Under the pieces are notes generated by a model, which searched no databases, was not told the origin of the DNA, and was given only the letters and a program-made list of their open reading frames with translations. Shown here one piece after another: positions 1 to 11,014 of a stretch of 64,000 nucleotides of DNA. The number at the start of each line of letters is the position of its first letter. The first letter of the stretch is position 1. Source of the stretch: Jaapia argillacea MUCL 33604. Lineage: Eukaryota > Basidiomycota > Agaricomycetes > Jaapiales > Jaapiaceae. The position numbers and the translations under genes were made by a program. The DNA lies in assembly GCA_000697665.1 (NCBI GenBank), contig KL197715.1, positions 317,427 through 381,426 on the forward strand, written 5' to 3'.

Positions 1-3000
1 ATTCCATCTTGACTGGGGCACAGTGGGGGGGCCGCGAATTATTGGATCGGAAACAAAGCATACAACGGTGAGTCCCTCCCAAATCGTTTTGAATAGACGT
101 TGTTGGGAATCTTGCACCGATGGGATATGTTGGAAAATTGGCTGAGGGAGCATCTTTGATGATTGCCTTTGGGGTCCACCACACTCGAGCGAGCTGTCCC
201 TCTGGTCTGGGATGACTTTGTGTCGCAAAATAGGCTTGATCACACTAGATGTCGAGTCTTGATCTTGCGCTGGACGATTTGACCGGTTCAGTCGAATTCA
301 TGGATGATTTGTTTGGAACGAGACTCGCCTGCCAGGTTTTATGTGACATATCGTCACGTATGTCACACAACGTGACATTGTTGGGCGAAGAAGGGCAAAG
401 ATGGCTTCATTCACGGAGGATATTGCTGAAGGAATACATACTGATGTTTGGTGGCTTTTCTGTTGCATATAGGGAAAGAAGCTGGTCTTTCTCAAGGTCC
501 GAACATTTCCCAGCATTCGTGTAGGTCCAGACGACACGGAAGCAAACCTACATTTGGGCGCAAAGCATTGAAGACTTGAATTTGACGGGCCTAATCTCTC
601 GGGACGCCTTCAAGATATCACCCCACCAATTTCCAAGGTTCACGAGCGCGGAAGATGGAAGATGGAGTGATTGGAGCTCGTCCTCACTCTGAACCTGTAA
701 CTTGGACTTGGGCAGTCGATTCCCAAGCCACGCCTCACTCCAGTCTCACTCTCATCAAGTAACGCCATCTGTTGCTTTTCATCCTCCTGTTGGCGACGGC
801 AATATTCGAGGCTATGTCCCTTCATCAGAACGGGCAGAGGCTAAGACTCTCACCAGTTACTGCGACGGCCTGCCCTATTTTCCTTTTCGCATTCATGGTC
901 CGCAAAAGCCGATGGGAGACCGCGCTCGCAGTCGTTTCCAAAGCAAATTAAGAACAAGCAGGATATGATGACCAGTTTGTTGCCTAGGTTCAATAGTTCT
1001 CTCTCGCGGCCGTGGAGAATACAGAAGTCAAAGGTCGCATTTTCGCTTCCCTATTGGCTATTCAGCGTCTCCAAAACGGGCAACACTCTTTCCTCCCAAA
1101 CAAAAAACGCGCTTCCGAACCCTGAACGCCGTCGGATGAAATTTCTAAAATGCTTGTAGTCTATTTAGCCGAGGCATGTGGTCCTCTGCATCCCTTGCCT
1201 TCCCTTTCGACTTTCGTATCTTCTTGATCTCCTTTCTCTCTCTCTCAATTTTTGTCCCTTGCTGTTCTGTCGCCAAAGTTATCACCGCCAGCACCTGCCC
1301 GGGAGCGACCTTACCCCTCTTTCACCCTCGTCGTCAGCCAAGCCGACACAGCCCACCTGAGGTTATCGATCGCGATTCCCATACCCATCCATACACAAGG
1401 TTGTTCTCATTCAGGCCCAACGATCCGTTAATGGTAGGATTCCTCTTCCCCTTTCTTTTCGCTTCATGCCGACGATCTAATCCTTCGCGAGTAGGTGACT
1501 GTGGACTATCGCTACGATGATCCCATGTTCTTTCCAAGTCTGTCGTGGGTGTGTTGGGCGCGTTATCCTATACCGTGTTGTTTATTGACTTCTATGCCCT
1601 CGACAGCCTGACATCACACCAGAGACGGAAGATGGGGAAGATGCTGTCAACCTGCAAGCCGCCCTGGACAACCATGATGTGGAGGATGGAACTGGGTCTC
1701 CTCCAAGTCTGCGCAGAAGCCGTAAACCATTCTCAACCCTGGTCATTGTTCGTTCCCATTTGATAGCCATCGTCCTCGCTAGTCGTTCTAACTCTTCCCA
1801 TAGGATTTGGCTCTCATGATCAAGAGGAAATGCCAGGGAGCGTTGACAGGGAGCAAGGCGACTTAAAAGCCCTTTCCCCCGCGTCTACCGTGGATGTGGT
1901 GGCATAAAATTGGTGTTCTCTGTTCGCGTTCACATGGTCAATGCTCCTGTTGCTCAGGTCTACTGTCCACACAACTGATCCTCCAATGTATCTATACGGA
2001 ATTCTATGCGTCACTCGCCTGTTCCTCTGGTGTTACATATGTGAATTCTTGTCGATCTTGTCGTTGATGATAGTCTACTCAAGTGCTCAAATCGTGGTGC
2101 ACTTGAACGACACTGCGAGTATGAGAGACGGAGAACTAGGGATCAAAATCTGGACACCGGTTCCTGAGAACAAAACGCCCGGTGATGAAGTTGGAATGCC
2201 ATTGGAAGTTTGTCCTGGGACGTCAGCAGAAGGCGAAGTGCACATGGTAGTACGTCTGTCTCGTAGGCGCCGTGACGTGCAGCAATCAAGTCAACAAGTA
2301 AAGGCGAGATCATAACCCGTTGATAGCACTCGTCGTCGATGCATCGCATTCTTACCAAGGGGCAAAAAAACTATGGGTTGTGAGCAATCCATTGTGGCAT
2401 ATTGACGGCTTGCTCAACATCCCACTACCCAGAGGTACACCAGGCCAGGGTGTAGCGCGCCTTCGATGAGGCACGGTCATCAGTGACCAATTCTAAATGG
2501 GATGAAGGAGATGGAGCTCGAGTCCACCAAACCTTCTAAAATCCAACTGGAAAGCCACTGGATGCGAAGGGCACAACCTGTCACTGACGACCAGCTATCG
2601 GATGGCGTAAAGCGATAAGACACGAACTAATGTGGTTCGAAAATGGAGGAGCATCCATATCATATGATCTCCAGATATATTTGATACACATACTCGGTCG
2701 CTACTCTTGGTTGCAGGCGAGAACAAGGTCCTCTCCCGGAACCACACATATCTGCACCTTTGTGATGACTTCTGTTTTAACCATTGCTGTGGACCGGGTA
2801 ATAGGGGACAAATTAGATTAGTGCCAAGGTAACACTGTATCTCGCATAATCGAAAGACTCACAAAGGTGGCCGTGAAGCGGGCAGGCCTCCTTATACCTA
2901 GAAGTCTGAGTCGAGAGCAGCATGTTAGCCGAGGGTTTGATATGGTCGTTATGAACACCTCATCGGGGTTGATTACTCTGGGACAGAATGGGCAGCACGG

Positions 3001-3996
3001 TTAGCGTCCTAGGATCGTCAGGGTTGGTGTGGTGCTGCAAGACAGATCAGCACTCCTGGAGCTACGAGTGACGTTCTGACCCGTCCGAATAGGTGACACG
3101 AATGGGCGGTGAAGCTTTGGAATCGGATAGTCATCGCGTAGGGGCATCTATTTTTGAGACGACGATGGAGATAGTCGATATTGTTGGCGTCGTACGATCA
3201 TAGCTCACGACGCGGTAGGTGCGGAGGACAAGGTCAAATTTATTGGGATGCTACCGTGCTATGGGGGCCTTGCTAATCAGCACACGAATGGTGGATGAAA
3301 ACAAAGAAAACGCACCTTCGGATAAAGGGGTCCAAGCTCGCCGCGGCACAACCTGCTACTCTTCGCAGGACACTGTAGTTGAACAGAAACATGAAGCAGG
3401 TGACATTGTAGCTTGTCGGTAATGAGTTCATATTGTACAAAGATTGGTACAGCAGTAGTCGAAGAGCTCAGATGGTCCGAGGCTCGTCTCACGTCGTTTA
3501 TACCACGGAACTTACATACCCTCATTATCCAACCATTGCTTTAGCCCTTGACGACACTATCACAAGCTCTTTCATCAACTTTGAAGTCTTCCTCGTCCTC
3601 ACCTACAGTACTCAGAATGAATCCCACAAGTTGATCTCTGAGTCGATTGTCTTCAATTCTCGAAAATTTCCAGGCAGACTCGGCGACAGTACAAGTGGCA
3701 TCCGACAGAGGTGACCGATAGCAACGACTGAGATTGATGGCTGGAATGAGCCGAATTTTTGTATGGGAAGTCAAAAATGGTGGGGAACCTGCGGACACTA
3801 GGGACATGCACTACTAAAGTCGCGGGAATACTTGGCTGAAGCAGGGGAGTGGCAGAAACGGCAATATCCGGGACCCTAACCCAACTGCCAAACACGATCA
3901 CGTGTCCGCAATATCTTTGGCGGCACGGTGACATCTCCGTCGCCTTTACATCGCAACTCTTCCTTGCTCCACATCTCCTTGCAACTTATTATCCAA
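1..3996. other. Gene-poor left flank with weak coding-like scraps
   Basis: No gene could be built here with confidence. Short open frames occur on both strands but do not join through sensible splice sites into a recognisable protein. The best coding-like patch is about 1616-1762 on the plus strand. After a possible acceptor it reads as an acidic stretch, then a Ser/Arg-Lys stretch and a short hydrophobic end. A second patch at 1941-2315 starts hydrophobic and ends Arg/Ser-rich. These may be remnants of a decayed or fast-evolving gene. Nothing recognisable was seen at 2350-3900. Confidence 0.35.
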
Positions 3997-5624
3997 ATGT
4001 CCTCCAGCAATAGCCGAGCCTCGGGTCAACCAAACCTCTCTCAGCCACCAGATAATGCTCAAGTTATCGAGACGCTGCTCGCTAACCGTGCCGCCAAACG
4101 AGCTGCACGTGCAAAGGAGAAGAAAGACGAGGCAGAAGCCTTGAAAGAAAAGGTGTCTACATTCCTGTTCTTCTCTCTCTTAATATGGATATGAACCTAT
4201 CTTGCGCTTGATATCTCCTAGGGTAACAAGCTTTTCAAAGACGAAGATTACTATGGCGCCATCGACTTCTACCAACTTGCCACTCAATTGCGCTCCAGAG
4301 ATCCCATCTACTGGTCTAACTTATCCGCGGCATTCTTGAAGGTCGAAGAGTACGTTATTTTAGTAATCGACTCACTCAGGGTTGGACTCTGACGTTCGAC
4401 GTCCATCCATAGTTTCGAAGAAGCCGAAGACAGTGCCACTCGCGCCCTTGATCTCGACCCCAAACACCAAAAAGCTCGTTTTCGTCGCGCTCTAGCTCGA
4501 AAAGGTCAAACACTCTACAAAGCATCCGTCATAGGTTCGCCCTCTCTCCCTCCTCCCTTCCTCCCCCACTCAAATAATCCATACAGATTTCGAAGCCGTC
4601 CTTCGATTGGACCCAAATTGCGAACAAGCCAAAGTCGAACGTGACATCGTTCAAGAACTCTGGGAGATAGGTGAAGGAACCGAGAATGGTAACACAACCT
4701 CTGACGACGAAGATCCTAGACTAGATACCGAGAAGGATGATGAATGGGAAGAGGAGACGGCGTCAGATTCGAGCGATTGTAATCACGAAGGGAATCACAT
4801 TCCTTGCAGGTTCTATAACCACGATGGTTGTAATCGAGGTGCGAGTTGTGCTTTCTCACATGCACCTGATGAGAAGAGCGTTCGTGACCTCCTGTAAGCT
4901 CCCTCATCTCTCCTCCCCAACCGTTCACTGATCGACTGTTCTCGCTCTCGCAGAGGCAAGAACGTCTGCCTCTACTACCTGTTCGGCACCTGCAAATTCG
5001 GCGACTCCAAATGTATCTACTCCCACACCAAAACCTACCTCCCCCCAGGCGGGTGGTGGGAATCCAAAGAAAAGACTACTACACATCGTATCGCCCGACA
5101 ACTCATAGTCGATACCGACCGAGATTTGAGAGCGTTGGATGGTAATGTTGGTTTGAGTAGGTATGGGGCGCAGGCGAGGTTGATGGAGAGGGTTATGTTG
5201 GCTGGGAAAGCTGAGGAGTTGGATAGGAGGGAGAAGGGGAGTGGGTTGAAGTTTATGAGTGAGAAGTTGGGGCTTGAGGAGAGGACGAAGGGGGCTGGGA
5301 GGGGCTCTGGCTCTGGTGCTAGAGGATCGGGTGGTAGGGGAAGAGGGAAGGGGAAAGGGAAGGGGAAGGGGAGAGGGAAACACCGAGAAGATCGACCTCC
5401 GAAGTGGGTCTTGGAAGAACTGGATAGGAGAGCGGAGGAACGAGCGGAGGAACGGGCGATGAACTATGGGTTTACCGAGAGCGAGGTTGAGGAATTGTTG
5501 TGTCAAGGAGTCAAACCTTGGGACGATGATGCTTGGGTATGTCCTTCGTCTTGGGATGCAAGCGAGCACAACTGATGGGAACTTACAGGATGTCATGAAC
5601 GTGCTTAACGGTGGATACTATTGA
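3997..5624 (+). CDS. TPR and double CCCH zinc-finger protein
   Basis: Six exons: 3997-4152, 4222-4349, 4413-4534, 4587-4893, 4954-5536 and 5589-5624, giving 443 residues. The N-terminal third is a charged Ala/Lys/Glu helix followed by TPR repeats of the co-chaperone type (GNKLFKDEDYYGAIDFY..., then an Ala-Leu-Asp-Leu-Asp-Pro repeat end). An acidic linker leads to two CCCH zinc fingers, CRFYNHDGCNRGASCAFSH and CLYYLFGTCKFGDSKCIYSH. These are C-x7-C-x5-C-x3-H-type fingers that usually bind RNA. The C-terminal part is Arg/Gly/Lys-rich (a GRGKGKGKGK tract near residue 335), then charged helix. The start was chosen as the first ATG with an A at -3 that leads into the TPR region. An RNA-binding role coupled to chaperone or protein contacts is inferred. 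The exact function is unknown. Confidence 0.85.
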
Positions 5625-5999
5625 ATTTCAAGTTATCCTGGCTGCATTCCTTGCTATCCTTTGAACACAGTATATTGTCGGACATTGGACCTTGGTATAC
5701 GGATTCACATTGATTTGTACGTAACCATCTCCCCCCCCCGAATTTTACGGGGTAATATGATATCGTTCACCGCTTTTGGATGGCCACTGGCAGCCAGTGC
5801 AGGTGAGGCGTCAATGGTGTCATCGAAGGACGTGTGCTGGGGTTGAGGACGGTTGAGGCTCCAGCCACAATGATGTTTGGTGATGCTTGTATTCACATGA
5901 CACTCCCGTCAAGTCTCGTGACAGTTGTCAGCCACCACAACGCGTCTCTTATAAGGCGAACCACTCGATGGTCAACCACCATTCCCTCTCTCCCCACAA
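5625..5999. other. Intergenic spacer
   Basis: No gene is supported. The stretch contains a homopolymer run of C at about 5731-5740. Near its right end (about 5920-5950) are the first copies of a short CTGTCRRCCACC-like motif that recurs in the tandem array that follows. Confidence 0.4.
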
Positions 6000-7350
6000 C
6001 ATCCACCATCAAGAACGCGATACTGGATTCCATATCATCTTGCTCTTGGATTCATAGCTTATCGTCGACCGTGAACATCCTTCTTCGTTGACGCCGATAG
6101 TCGCTTTCGTTTTGGACCCTCCACCCCACCATCCGCCGCCGAAGTCACTGTCAGCCACCAACCTCACTGTCGACGAGAAATCTCATTGTTACCCTCAAGA
6201 CCAACGGCCCGCAAGAGACGCCAATCGCGTGGGCGAAGCTCAGAGCGGATCAAGACGACTTGTTTGCATCATTACACTCCTCCCCACCCCTCCTCATACC
6301 TGTCATGTTGTATCGCTAATTGTATCCGTTCTCGGTCGCGCCTCTCGTGTTGCTTATGTTCTCAGCTTGTTGTCGTCGACTGTGAGTATCTTTCTTCCCT
6401 GGTCACTAAGCAGTCGTTGCTGATCACGTCCCCTTTAGGTCGCCACCCCATTGTCAAGGGCAGAACACTATGTCAACCACCAACCTTGCTGTCGACCACG
6501 ACTACACTGTCAAACTTCAAGTCCATTGTCGACCCTCAAGACCAAACGGCCCGCAAGAGACGCCAATCGCGTGGGCGAAGATCAGGGTGCTTCAAGACGA
6601 CTCGTTTGGATCATTCCATTGCCTCCCCACCCCTCCTCATACCCGTCATGTTGTATCGATTTCTTGTACGGTTTCTTTACCTCGCACGTCTCTTTTTCCC
6701 TTGTGTCACCACTGTTCTGAGCTCATCATCCACTGTGAGTGTCCTCTTTTCTTGAGGAGAAGTCATTTCCTGATTTCCTTCCCTTAAGATCACCACCCCA
6801 ATGTCGGCAACCAACCTCGCTGTCAACCACCAATTTACTGTCGACCTTTCAAGCCCAAACGGCCCGCAAGAGGCGCCAATCGCGTGGGCGAAGATCAGGG
6901 GGCCTCAAAATGACCGGTTTGCATCATCTCCTTTCCTCCCCACCCCTCCTCATACCTGTTATGTTGTATCTCATCTTGTATCTCTTTTGTTCCCGCGCGC
7001 TGCTGATCTTCTCGTGTGCCGGTTCTGTTCTCGGTTTGGCGTCGACTGTGAGTATCATTCTTACTCGAGCACGATTCGTCGCTGATAGCTCCTTCCGTTT
7101 AGATCGCCACCCATTGTCAGACGCCATACTCACTGTCAGCCATAACTCTCACTGTCGACCATCAAATTCACTGCCGACCAGCGACCACCACACTGTCGGC
7201 CTACAAGAGACTCAATCGCGTGCGTGGAGACTGGAGTGCATCAATAATACACCATTCGCATCATTCCCTTTCTTCTACACTCCTCCTCATACCTGTCATG
7301 TTGTATCGCGTGTTGTATCGGTTCGTTACCCCGCACCTCTCGTATGGAAG
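6000..7350. repeat. Imperfect tandem repeat array, unit about 310-345 bp
   Basis: Four copies of a long unit are recognised by the shared core CGGCCCGCAAGAGACGCCAA, beginning at 6205, 6547, 6860 and (diverged) 7197, so the periods are 342, 313 and 337 bp. Each copy continues with GCGTGGGCGAAG, a C/T-rich CCACCCCTCCTCATACCTGT block, a TCATGTTGTATC block, and then TCGTCGACTGTGAGTATC. A partial fifth copy lies upstream at about 6060-6190. Inside each unit a shorter motif of the form CACTGTCGACC/CTGTCAGCCACC is itself repeated two to four times, giving a nested structure. Long open frames across the array (for example 6739-7533) are by-products of the repetition. No protein homology was recognised. 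Confidence 0.8.
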
Positions 7351-9830
7351 TCTGAGCAGTTATATGGGTTCATCCGCTGGAGCGGTGCTCATTCCTGGGG
7401 GTTTTGCATACTTTCCCCCAGGTTCTCTCAGGCATCCTGCCTTGGATGGCCAGTACTTGAGCCGGTTTGCAATGAGCATTTTGTTGACGTGGTAAAGATT
7501 TGCGTGATCTTCGACGGGGGTTGGTCTGCGTGAATACGAACTTTATTATCGCCTCAGACTTGAAATTTCCGTATGCAACATGAACGCCGAAAGCGAGAAG
7601 GCAAGCATTGTTATTAGATCAACAAGGCAACGATGACGCTCTTTTCGGAAGACACAGTGGTTACAAATTGAGGACAATAAATGAATAATAGACTTTGAAA
7701 CTTCCAGCACCCAGATGTAACGTGTCTGGGAGGTGTATACGCGTTCACCAAGCGGGTTATACTGCATAATTTGCCCGGGTGACGATAAGGTACGGAGGGA
7801 GACAGGGAACCATCGCCGACCAGACGGTGCGCTCTCATGGCCCTGAATATACCTTCATCGGTGTCAAGGGCTTTCTACCAGGCGACGCATGAGGAAAGTG
7901 AATCCCAAGATATGCTTGCGTTCGTCCGGTGTGAGCAATGCGAAGGACGAATACAACATATTCAGGTACCAGTGGTGTCTGAAAACCGGACGCGTATGTC
8001 TTTCCCTTGAGGGGGATTGGCATTGGTGAAGAGACTCGAGAGCCTGCCTTGGGCAGAAGTCGATCAGGAGATATAACACTGAGCTCGAGGAAATTGTCAA
8101 GCCCTAAGCAGCTTGGGTGAGAGGATCCGGTACCCGAAACGAGACAGGTGCTTATGCGTGGTCCAGATGAGAAAGGTGATGTGCCATGGCCAGGTGATCG
8201 CGAGACGGGTCGACCGAGCGATGCACGCGTCGATATCATGCTTGCTGAAGACTCCAAGCTAAGTTTCGCTTCGTTTCATTGGGCGGTGGAAATCAACGCG
8301 AATCCTCAACAGCTTCTTGGGCTAGCCTGAGGCACCGGAGAGAAATGTTGAGGATGATCTCAGTGAATGGCATCGTGCAGCAGTGTAGATGCCAGAACGG
8401 CAGACATGCGACTCGGTTCCTTCGAGTCCCCGATACGGCTGGCATTGAAGGTTCCTCGATTATGGAGGATCACAGTCCGAAGAGGATCTCCGAAACTGGG
8501 TCTTCCCGAAAGCAGAGGCAATATTGCCAGCATCGGCCCCCGCTGCACAGCACTTGAGACCAGGGATGTGGCACTTCCAAGCGCCATTTGTGGAACTCGT
8601 AGAGATACAGCAAGGGGTTCAGCTTCAGTATTAGGACACAACACAATCTCGGTCAACGGGGGCTGAGGAACAAGTTGTTCATACATGGCCCCCGAACTTA
8701 ACTTTTCCTTCCACGTGGCAGCTTGAACATCATGATTTCTTCTTGGACGCGGATGTCACCCCAGCTCACTGTCTGTCTGATAACCATATCCATATATCCC
8801 TATTCTCTTCGAATTCAGGTCAAGGGCCTTGTGAGAAGGTCCGCACACCTGGCAGTTCTCGTTTGCCACATGTCTAGTAGAAACCACTGGCAGATCCTCG
8901 TCGATATTCCTTTCGAGCTCACGGTCTTCATCGCCGCCGTTTGCTGGTCTTCTCGATCGCCTCCTCGGGTTCTCACCAGACCCGACTCTGACAGCGACTT
9001 TCTGGAATAACGAGCAAGGATCTGCAATAACTCAGTGGGAAAACGCCAAAAGATGTCTTGGATCCTTGGATCCTTTTGTGGCGTCCTTGATAACACAGCT
9101 TGTTATCTCGCGTTGGGAACCTCTGCGTTCAAGGATTCCTTCACCTTGACTGAATAGAAGTTCTTTAGACGGAGGTCTCGTGGGGAGGTGGTGTTGGTAT
9201 GATGGGATCTCTGGTTCCCCCCCCCGCTCTTGACAATATCCTATGACGTCCGAACGAACAGTGGATAATTTATCTCCAAGAGGCTCTGCGAATCCATTGC
9301 CACGTTGTATTCGGCTTCCTGTCAACTGTCTTTGATTCATAAGCTCCAGATAGCTTGGCACATTGCGAGGACTTTGGACTGCGGAAAATTTATCACCGAC
9401 ATTCGGTACATGCGTACGTTCCTTTCTGTGCAAGTCGAGCATCCAAATTCTTATTTCCATTATCTCGAAGTGCCTGCTTTCTAAAACGTTCTACACTGTA
9501 GTTTAATTCAGGTACGACTCCTCTCATCTTGCGCTACCTCGCTAAATTAGGAATTGGGAGCGATCACTTGTGCGAACCCACTCAAAGTTAACCACAATGA
9601 CTTCAATCGGTGTCTCCTCTACCCTTTTTCATGATTTGTTCGCCCTGGTATCGCCTCGCTGCAGGATCCACACCCCTCGTACCTCTCACATGTCCAACTG
9701 GTTTTGACAGCAAAAAAAATGTGAATAGATCCTCAGGAGAACCATCTTCCTCCGCTCACCACGCCGATTTACGATCCATTACCTCGTTTCAAGCTGAGAC
9801 TTCTGAGTACGACTCCTAGGTCCCTTGCGG
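7351..9830. other. Gene-poor region with unassigned open frames
   Basis: No intact gene could be assembled. Minus-strand frames at 7835-8257 and 8360-8686 read like protein for about 100-140 residues each (Pro/Ser/Val-rich, no known motif) but are interrupted between them. Around 8910-9050 both strands give an F-box-like string (plus: IPFELTVFIAAVCW; minus: FWRFPTELLQILARYS), too short to call. A C homopolymer lies at about 9219-9228. These may be decayed genes. Confidence 0.3.
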
Positions 9831-9832
9831 TA

Positions 9833-9840
9833 CTATATAA
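9833..9840 (+). promoter_or_regulatory. TATA box of the hydrophobin gene
   Basis: The sequence CTATATAA lies about 108 bp upstream of the hydrophobin ATG. It is followed by a pyrimidine-rich leader (TTCCACTCATTCAACACTCC) typical of highly expressed fungal genes. It fits a strong TATA-driven promoter. The transcription start itself cannot be seen. Confidence 0.6.
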
Positions 9841-9947
9841 GCCACCTCCACCGATCCTGAAAATCCATCGAGCCATCCATAGTTCGACCTTCCACTCATT
9901 CAACACTCCTCTCTTTCAAAAAAACCACCGTCGCTCTCACCATTACC

Positions 9948-10390
9948 ATGTTCACCAAAACCTTCGCCGTTCTCTCCTTGATCTCCCTTGTGGCCGCCAC
10001 CCCCACTCCCCAAGGCTCCTCCAACTGCAACACCGGTTCGATTCAATGCTGCAATTCAGTGCAATCCGCCTCTACAAAGGGCTTGGCCGCTAGGCTCGGG
10101 TTGTCGGACACTATCTTGCAAGGTGTTACGGGTTTGGTAGGAATTGACTGTTCCCCTGTTACCCTCGTCGGGACTTCGACTTGGTTAGTCTACTTCACAT
10201 CTCCATCGGAATTATAGTTTCCTGAACATTTTTTCCCTTGATCTCATAGCACCCAGCAGCCCGTTTGCTGCTCCGACAACGCCCACGGTATATTCTTCGC
10301 GAGTCTCTCTCTACGCCTGTTTCGTACTCATCTTCCCTCGCTCGTCTAGGTGGATTGATTTCTATCGGCTGTATCCCCATCTCGCTCTAA
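9948..10390 (+). CDS. Class I hydrophobin
   Basis: Three exons: 9948-10183, 10250-10287 and 10350-10390, giving a 104-residue secreted protein. Residues 1 to about 18 form a signal peptide (MFTKTFAVLSLISLVAA). The mature part has the eight cysteines of hydrophobins, spaced C-x6-CC-x32-C-x10-C-x5-CC-x12-C, and ends IGCIPISL, the usual ending of basidiomycete class I members. Such proteins self-assemble at air-water interfaces and coat aerial hyphae, spores and fruiting bodies. The two introns sit before the CTQQPVCC segment and within NAHG. The start is the only ATG in frame ahead of the signal peptide. A TATA box lies 108 bp upstream. The long C3-C4 spacing and the ending favour class I over class II. 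Confidence 0.96.
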
Positions 10391-11014
10391 GTGCCGTCGA
10401 TGTTCCCCGCCACGTAAGCCTTTCCCAACTGTCCTGCCATGTTTTCGTATGCTAACAGTTCCCCCTTATCTCAGGACTTGGCTTGGGGCGGTACTTGAAA
10501 TTGGACGTTTGTCGATGTTGAAAATTCTAGCTTTGATCGATTTTCCGTATCATAACTTGTCGATTGTTTGTGTGGACCTTTTGCGTGGTAGTCAAGTCGT
10601 TTGTTATGCCTTATATTAGTTGAACTGTGGCGCAGGATACATGTTTGCGTTTTGAAAAAACCCATCTTGTGGATGGTTTCGGAGGGGAGGTCACTGCCTC
10701 GTAGCCTAGAGCTTAAGCTGAGGTAAGGGTGTCTTGTATGAGCGATGCTCTTGACCTTGATAATCATTGCGAAAGATGATCTTGACGCCAAGCGCGTGGG
10801 CGGTGTTGGATACTAAGGGACCCCTTGTTCCTGGGACAATACCGAACGGCTACCAAAGGGATATAATATTATAGTGCCAACGATATTTGATACGAATAGA
10901 ATAGGTTGTGTAGCGTGTGGTAGCGTGGTAGAGTAATACAGATGGAATTCGTGAAAATCGATACAAAAGTCCTTGCGTCTACCCAAGTCAACACCTAAAA
11001 TTAACAGGCACCAG
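10391..11014. other. Intergenic region between hydrophobin and TmpA-like genes
   Basis: The 3' flanks of two convergent genes. No coding or RNA feature was recognised. The stretch contains T-rich and TAA-rich segments compatible with 3' end formation. Confidence 0.4.

Noticed and set aside
4925-5596. 223-residue minus-strand frame
   Set aside because: Antisense to the CCCH fingers and the Arg/Gly/Lys tail of the TPR-CCCH gene, and composed of Pro/Ser/Leu mirror codons.
6739-7533. 264-residue open frame across the repeat array
   Set aside because: Open in more than one frame because of the repetition, with no motif and no proper start context. Better explained by the tandem repeats.
8860-9050. 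F-box-like strings on both strands
   Set aside because: Only about 15 residues each and not extendable into a gene. Occurrence on opposite strands of the same bases suggests coincidence.
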